Source: Lachnospiraceae bacterium
GTDB lineage: Bacteria; Bacillota; Clostridia; Lachnospirales; Lachnospiraceae
Direction: 5' to 3'
Length of the DNA stretch: 34,180 nucleotides
Assembly (NCBI GenBank): GCA_017471325.1
Contig: JAFUUX010000070.1
Span: 1 to 34,180, forward strand
Shown: positions 29,874 through 34,180 of the stretch, one piece after another
Layout of the letters: every line of letters starts with the position of its first letter
Position numbering within the stretch: position 1 is the first letter of the stretch
The notes under the pieces: model-generated
What the model was told of the DNA's origin: nothing
The model's input: only the letters and a program-made list of their open reading frames with translations
Databases searched by the model: none
Made by a program: the position numbers and the translations under genes

Positions 29874-32045
29874 ATGGATGTAAGTCAATATTTAGATATT
29901 TTCCTTGATGAGAGCAAGGAGCATCTGCAGAATCTGAACACAAGCGTGCTGAATCTGGAGCAGGATCCGGAGAATCCGGATACCATCAGCGAGATCTTCC
30001 GTGCAGCGCATACCTTAAAGGGTATGGCAGGCACCATGGGTTACAAGCGCATGCAGACGCTGACACATGATATGGAGAACGTGTTCTCGGAAGTGCGTGA
30101 GGGAAAATTAAAAGTAAATGCAGCCATGGTGGATGTGTTGTTCCGCTGTCTGGATGCGATAGAAGAATATGTAACGACCATTCAGGAAACCTCGGATGAA
30201 GGTGATAATGATAATGAGCCGATCATCAAGGAACTGAATGCGATCCTGGAAAATAAAGGCGCCGCACCGGCTGCGGAGGAGAGCGCCGGAAAAGAAACGG
30301 CGTCTGCGGCATCCGGCGCAGCTGCGGATCAGGGTGCATCGGCGGCAGGCGGCGCGTGGGATTCCATCGAACTGAACGAAGAGGAACAGAAAGCGTTGGA
30401 AGACGCTATGATGGCAAATAAGAAGCTGTTCGGACTGACCGTTTACGTACAGGAAAACTGCCTTTTAAAGGCGGCACGTGCGTTCCTGGTATTTAAGGCG
30501 ATCGAGGAAAGCGGCGAGATCATAGCGACCAGTCCTTCCACGCAGGATATCGAGGATGAAAAGTTTGAACTGGAGTTTTCCCTGATCGTTTCCACGGAAG
30601 GCGAACTGGATACGATCCTGGAGGCGGTGAAGTCGGTATCGGAGATCGCGGATGTAAAGGGCGCGCCGTTTACCGGGGAAGCGGCATCGGCAGCAGCAGC
30701 GGAAGCACCGCAGGAGAAGGCGGGGGCTGCGGAGACCGAAAAAGCCGCAGCGAAAAAAACGGCAGATACCACCGCGGTAGCGCCTGTAAAGCAGGAGGTG
30801 GCAAAGCGGCCTGAAAAGAAAGCAGACAAGAGACAGCAGGAGAAAGCAGTACCTGCCAAGGCAGATAAGAAACCGGCCGGAAAACCGGCGGTGAACCGTA
30901 CAGTGCGTGTGGATATCGAGAAACTGGATTCCCTGATGAATCTGGTGAGCGAACTGATCATTGCAAAGAACTCTCTGGTGAGTACCGCGACCAGCAATGC
31001 GGCCACCACGGGTTCCGGGCTTAACGAGCAGATCGAATATCTGGAGAGTGTGACGACAAACCTGCATGAATCGGTGATGAAGGTACGAATGGTGCCCATC
31101 GAAAGCGTTGTCAGCAAGTTCCCGCGCATGATCCGCGATATTTCCAAGCAGCTCAACAAGCCGATGGAACTGCACATGACCGGTGAAGAGACCGAACTGG
31201 ACCGTACCGTGGTGGATGAGATCGGCGATCCGCTCATGCATATGCTGCGCAACTCTGCAGACCATGGTCTGGAGATGCCGGAAGAGCGTATTGCAAGAGG
31301 CAAGCCGGAGACAGGTTCCATCTTCCTGGATGCGTATCAGGATGGCAATAACGTAGTCATTGAAGTACGGGATGACGGTAACGGCATCGATACGGAGGCA
31401 GTGCGCAGGAAAGCGATCGAGCGCGGCGTGATGACGGAAGAACAGGCTTATGCGGCAGACGATTCCGAGATCATCAACCTGCTGTTCATGCCCAGTTTCT
31501 CTACCGCAAAACAGGTATCGGATCTTTCCGGCCGCGGCGTGGGATTGGATGTGGTGAAGTCCAAGATCGAAGCCCTGTCCGGTGAAGTGGATGTGAAGAC
31601 CAAACTTGGCGAAGGCACGACCTTTACAATCCGCCTGCCGCTGACGCTGGCGATCATCCAGGCGTTGATGGTCGTAGTGGGCGGAGAAAAATACGCCATT
31701 GCCCTCAGCGGTATCCAGACCATTGAAAACGTGAACCCGAAGGATGTCAAGACCGTGGAGTCCAAAGAAGTGATCAATCTGCGCGGTACGGTGATCCCGC
31801 TGCTGCGTATGGATTATATCCTGGAAACGGAGTCCAAGCGCAATCCGGGGGATGACATGGTAGTCGTGATTGCAAAGAAGGGCGATAAACTTGCCGGATT
31901 GGTGGTAGATGAACTGATCGGCCAGCAGGAGATCGTTATCAAGTCCATGGGCAAATATATCAACAAGTGCAAATTTATCAGCGGTGCAACAATTCTTGGC
32001 GATGGTGAGGTGGCACTGATCATCGATTCCAACGCACTCATTTAA
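29874..32045 (+). CDS. cheA: Chemotaxis histidine kinase CheA
   Basis: Central chemotaxis kinase that phosphorylates CheY and CheB in response to receptor state. The 723 residues show all five domains. P1 Hpt has the phospho-histidine H46 in FRAAHTLKGMAGTMGY. The P2 regulator-binding domain is at ~180-265 (FGLTVYVQENCLLKAARAFL), flanked by Ala/Glu/Lys-rich linkers. The P3 dimer helices are at ~340-405 (DIEKLDSLMNLVSELIIAKN). The P4 ATPase has its N box (HMLRNSADHGLEMPEERIAR), DDGNGID and GRGVGLDVVKSKIEAL. P5 is CheW-like at ~585-720. cheW follows 41 bases later. Confidence 0.97.
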   Translation: MDVSQYLDIFLDESKEHLQNLNTSVLNLEQDPENPDTISEIFRAAHTLKGMAGTMGYKRMQTLTHDMENVFSEVREGKLKVNAAMVDVLFRCLDAIEEYVTTIQETSDEGDNDNEPIIKELNAILENKGAAPAAEESAGKETASAASGAAADQGASAAGGAWDSIELNEEEQKALEDAMMANKKLFGLTVYVQENCLLKAARAFLVFKAIEESGEIIATSPSTQDIEDEKFELEFSLIVSTEGELDTILEAVKSVSEIADVKGAPFTGEAASAAAAEAPQEKAGAAETEKAAAKKTADTTAVAPVKQEVAKRPEKKADKRQQEKAVPAKADKKPAGKPAVNRTVRVDIEKLDSLMNLVSELIIAKNSLVSTATSNAATTGSGLNEQIEYLESVTTNLHESVMKVRMVPIESVVSKFPRMIRDISKQLNKPMELHMTGEETELDRTVVDEIGDPLMHMLRNSADHGLEMPEERIARGKPETGSIFLDAYQDGNNVVIEVRDDGNGIDTEAVRRKAIERGVMTEEQAYAADDSEIINLLFMPSFSTAKQVSDLSGRGVGLDVVKSKIEALSGEVDVKTKLGEGTTFTIRLPLTLAIIQALMVVVGGEKYAIALSGIQTIENVNPKDVKTVESKEVINLRGTVIPLLRMDYILETESKRNPGDDMVVVIAKKGDKLAGLVVDELIGQQEIVIKSMGKYINKCKFISGATILGDGEVALIIDSNALI

Positions 32046-32086
32046 TGCGCGTACAGCGAAATTTAAAAAGTGAGGAGAACAGGGCA

Positions 32087-32542
32087 ATGGCAAATGAATT
32101 GAGTACAAATGTAAATGAGATTGTTCAGTATATCGTGATCCGGATCGGGGATGAGCAGTACGGCATCGACATCAAGTACATTGACAATATCGTGCGCATG
32201 CAGCAGATCACGCGCGTGCCGCAGGTGCCAGGTTACTTCAAAGGCGTGATCAACCTGCGCGGTGAGGTGCTTCCGGTATTAAGCCTTCGCGTAAAGATGG
32301 GGCTGAACCAGGACGAGATCACGAAAGACACCCGTATCATCATCATCAAGATGGATCAGCACGAACCGATCGGCGTGATGGTGGATTCCGTAAAAGAAGT
32401 GGTGAACCTCTCTTCGGCGGAGATCGAGCGGGTTGGTTTTGAAAGCAGGGAAGACCGCGGCGCATACGCAATGGGGATCGGCAAGCATGAGGATGGTCTG
32501 ATCACCTTGCTGGATATGGATCTGGTGCTGCAGGGATTATAA
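32087..32542 (+). CDS. cheW: Chemotaxis coupling protein CheW
   Basis: CheW links CheA to chemoreceptors in the signalling array. The 151 residues form one CheW domain, with typical strands QYIVIRIGDEQYGIDIKYID and the signature ITRVPQVPGYFKGVINLRGE, then VLPVLSLRVKMGL. The ATG at 32087 follows GAGGAG at 32072-32077; an open frame back to the cheA stop is not family sequence. It is a single-domain CheW with no receiver, so not CheV. Confidence 0.96.
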   Translation: MANELSTNVNEIVQYIVIRIGDEQYGIDIKYIDNIVRMQQITRVPQVPGYFKGVINLRGEVLPVLSLRVKMGLNQDEITKDTRIIIIKMDQHEPIGVMVDSVKEVVNLSSAEIERVGFESREDRGAYAMGIGKHEDGLITLLDMDLVLQGL

Positions 32543-32558
32543 AAGGGGGGTGAACCGG

Positions 32559-33179
32559 ATGGCCGATTCTAATGATCTGACAATAGAGCAGATGTCTGAT
32601 CAGTATTTCGATGTTTTGAAGGAGATCGGGAATATTGGTGCCGGAAATGCCACCACGGCGTTATCGACGATGCTGGGCACCAGGGTGGATATGATGGTAC
32701 CGAAGGTACGTCTGATGGAGTTTAAGGAAGTGGGAACGACATTGGGCGGTGAGGAACAGCTGGTAGCGGGGATCTATCTTGTAGTGGATGGGGACATCCA
32801 CGGCAGCATCATGTTTGTGCAGCAGAAGGAATCCGCGCGTGCCATGGTGCAGAAACTCATGGGTATGCCGCCGGAAGGGGATGATTTCTCGGAGATGGAA
32901 TTGTCGGCACTCAAAGAGATCGGCAATGTTATCACAGGAGCGTATCTGAATTCGTTATCGACACTGACCAATTTAACGATCTATCCGTCCGTGCCGGAGA
33001 TCTGCATCGATATGGCGGGCGCGATCCTGTCCGTGCCGGCGATCGAATTCGGCGCCGTATCGGACAAGATGCTGCTGATCCAGACAGATTTTGCGGATGA
33101 CGAGGCGATGTCCGGCTATTTTATCCTGGTACCGGATGAGGAATCGGATGCCAGGATACTGCATGCGTTGGGATTTTAA
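32559..33179 (+). CDS. cheC: CheY-P phosphatase CheC
   Basis: CheC dephosphorylates CheY-P and partners with CheD in adaptation. The 206 residues contain the two repeated phosphatase motifs: EIGNIGAGNATTALSTML near residue 24 and ELSALKEIGNVITGAYLNSL near residue 120, each with the conserved Glu and Asn. The start at 32559 is preferred because AAGGGGGG lies just ahead; a GTG at 32550 overlaps it. It is adjacent to cheD, as in B. subtilis. Confidence 0.95.
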   Translation: MADSNDLTIEQMSDQYFDVLKEIGNIGAGNATTALSTMLGTRVDMMVPKVRLMEFKEVGTTLGGEEQLVAGIYLVVDGDIHGSIMFVQQKESARAMVQKLMGMPPEGDDFSEMELSALKEIGNVITGAYLNSLSTLTNLTIYPSVPEICIDMAGAILSVPAIEFGAVSDKMLLIQTDFADDEAMSGYFILVPDEESDARILHALGF

Positions 33180-33206
33180 TTCAGGGGTTTGAAAGCTGGT
33201 TGACTT

Positions 33207-33692
33207 ATGGCAGATGTAATCAAAGTAGGGATCGCAGACTTAAATGTATGTAAACCGCCTGAACTGATCACCACGATCGGTCTGGGCTCTTGCGTAGGCA
33301 TCGCGATCCGGGACAAACAGAGCAAAGTGGGCGGGCTGGTGCATGTGATGCTTCCCAACAGCAGGGAGGTAAAGTCCAGTGCCAATCCGGCAAAGTTTGC
33401 GGATACGGGGATACCGGAACTGGTGCGCAGGCTGGAAAAGATGGGGGCAGTCAGAAGCCGTATGGTGGCAAAGATCGCCGGCGGGGCAACGATGTTTGCT
33501 TTCCAGTCCAAATCGGAACTGACCGGCATTGGAGACCGGAATGTGATCGCGACCAAAGCGGCGCTGAAGGCTTTAAACATTCCGATCCTGGCAGAAGACA
33601 CCGGCGCAAATTACGGGCGTACCGTGACCTTTAACCCGGAGACCGGGGATTATGAGGTAAAGGCTGTCGGGAAACCCTTAAAAGTGATCTGA
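33207..33692 (+). CDS. cheD: Chemoreceptor glutamine deamidase CheD
   Basis: CheD deamidates selected receptor glutamines and increases CheC phosphatase activity. The 161 residues carry the catalytic triad of the family: Cys29 in TIGLGSCVGIAI, His46 in GGLVHVMLP, and a Thr in KIAGGATMF near residue 95. The C-terminal GRTVTFNPETGDYEV segment is conserved. The ribosome-binding site is weak, so expression may depend on coupling to cheC 27 bases upstream. Confidence 0.95.
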   Translation: MADVIKVGIADLNVCKPPELITTIGLGSCVGIAIRDKQSKVGGLVHVMLPNSREVKSSANPAKFADTGIPELVRRLEKMGAVRSRMVAKIAGGATMFAFQSKSELTGIGDRNVIATKAALKALNIPILAEDTGANYGRTVTFNPETGDYEVKAVGKPLKVI

Positions 33693-33703
33693 GGCCGAGA
33701 GGA

Positions 33704-34003
33704 ATGGATAAAGAGGAAAAAGAAGAGTATTTACCGCAAAAGCGAAATAACTTAAAAACAAAGCTCCTGCCGTCGTTGTTCATGCTGGCAGGCGGAACCA
33801 TTGCTTTGGTATTCTGCCTGCTGCAAAAGGTACCGATGACGGAGCTTTTGGTTATTTTGCTGGTCACGCTTTTGGCATTTGCCATCCTTGGAACGATCAT
33901 AAAAAGCGTAGTGGATCAGTTCAATATGAATATGAACTATATGGATTATTTTGAGGAAAACGGGGACCTGGTGGAGAAAGGGAACAACGACGATTTTATG
34001 TAA
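33704..34003 (+). CDS. Small two-helix membrane protein of unknown function
   Basis: I do not recognise a named family. The 99 residues have a charged N-terminus (MDKEEKEEYLPQKRNNLKTK) and two membrane helices (~23-41, LPSLFMLAGGTIALVFCLL; ~48-65, LLVILLVTLLAFAILGTIIK). An Asn/Met/Asp-rich tail follows (NMNMNYMDYFEENGDL). GAGAGGA precedes the ATG. It lies 11 bases after cheD and 59 before the motility sigma gene, inside the same transcription direction, so a role in motility is possible but unproven. Confidence 0.7.
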   Translation: MDKEEKEEYLPQKRNNLKTKLLPSLFMLAGGTIALVFCLLQKVPMTELLVILLVTLLAFAILGTIIKSVVDQFNMNMNYMDYFEENGDLVEKGNNDDFM

Positions 34004-34062
34004 GAATCGTGATCTGATACAGCAGGGGCTGTAAAGGAATATCATCTGTTTGGGGGAGAACT

Positions 34063-34180
34063 ATGGACGAAGCCGGAAAAAAGAGACTTTGGGATGACTA
34101 TACCAGACTGGGATCCTCAGATCTGCGGGAGAAACTGATCCTGGAATATGCGCCGTTAGTCAAGATGGTAGCGGGGCGTC
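34063..34180 (+). CDS. fliA: Motility RNA polymerase sigma factor, N-terminal fragment (FliA/SigD type)
   Basis: The gene runs off the end of the window; 39 codons are visible. The sequence begins MDEAGKKRLWDDYTRLGSSD and continues LREKLILEYAPLVKMVAGR. That is the start of sigma region 2 as seen in sigma-28/SigD proteins (LWxxY...R..LI..Y.PLVk.vA.R). Location at the end of a fla/che locus, after cheD, matches sigD in B. subtilis. GGGGGAG precedes the ATG. Later regions (promoter recognition) cannot be checked. Confidence 0.88.
   Translation, partial: MDEAGKKRLWDDYTRLGSSDLREKLILEYAPLVKMVAGR

Noticed and set aside
30465-32108. 547-codon open frame on the - strand over cheA (and similar long antisense frames over fliI, fliY and fliK)
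   Set aside because: These are shadows caused by codon bias of well-identified + strand genes. Their composition (His/Arg/Leu-rich) is not protein-like and they have no family match.

Overview
The window is about 34 kb of a Gram-positive chromosome, most likely a flagellated member of the Clostridia (Lachnospiraceae-like). Reasons: a topA-codY pair directly precedes a giant flagellar/chemotaxis locus; the motor switch has a FliY-type protein (CheC-like phosphatase plus FliN); the FlbD/SwrD, CheC/CheD and FlhF/FlhG families are present; and strong AGGAGG-type ribosome-binding sites occur throughout. Every convincing gene is on the + strand. I see no rRNA, tRNA, CRISPR array, phage or transposase gene.

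Layout: (1) 1-1485, the 3' end of topA and complete codY. (2) 1486-1973, a long leader with a palindrome, a good sigma-A promoter (TTGTCA-17-TATAAT) and a small terminator-like hairpin. (3) 1974-14954, rod, MS-ring, switch, export ATPase and hook genes: flgB flgC fliE fliF fliG fliH fliI fliJ, a MotE/YlxF-like gene, fliK flgD flgE. (4) 15046-17483, flbD motA motB fliL. (5) 17539-25556, fliM fliY fliO fliP fliQ fliR flhB flhA. (6) 25558-28485, flhF (interrupted by a -1 frameshift in an A-tract), flhG and a PilZ (c-di-GMP receptor) gene. (7) 28628-33692, cheB cheA cheW cheC cheD. (8) 33704-34180, a small membrane protein and the start of the motility sigma factor gene. The genes encode the basal body, type III export apparatus, stator, switch, hook and most of the chemotaxis core. 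No cheY, cheR, flagellin, flgM, flgK/L or fliD lies in the window.

The unusual content is in the gaps between genes of the first half. A leader repeat that ends in the Shine-Dalgarno sequence precedes three genes (MotE-like, flgD, flgE) and is amplified as three tandem 33-bp units before flgD. A 278-bp mosaic of palindromes between fliE and fliF includes two 47-nt hairpins with compensatory base changes. A 159-bp element with about 27-bp terminal inverted repeats abuts the stop codon of the MotE-like gene. A heptanucleotide tandem repeat forms the leader of fliG. Palindromes sharing an AACTGTTCAG-like core recur at four sites. FlgD carries an unusual C-terminal pair of 51-residue repeats. From flbD onward the locus is compact and carries little repeated DNA.
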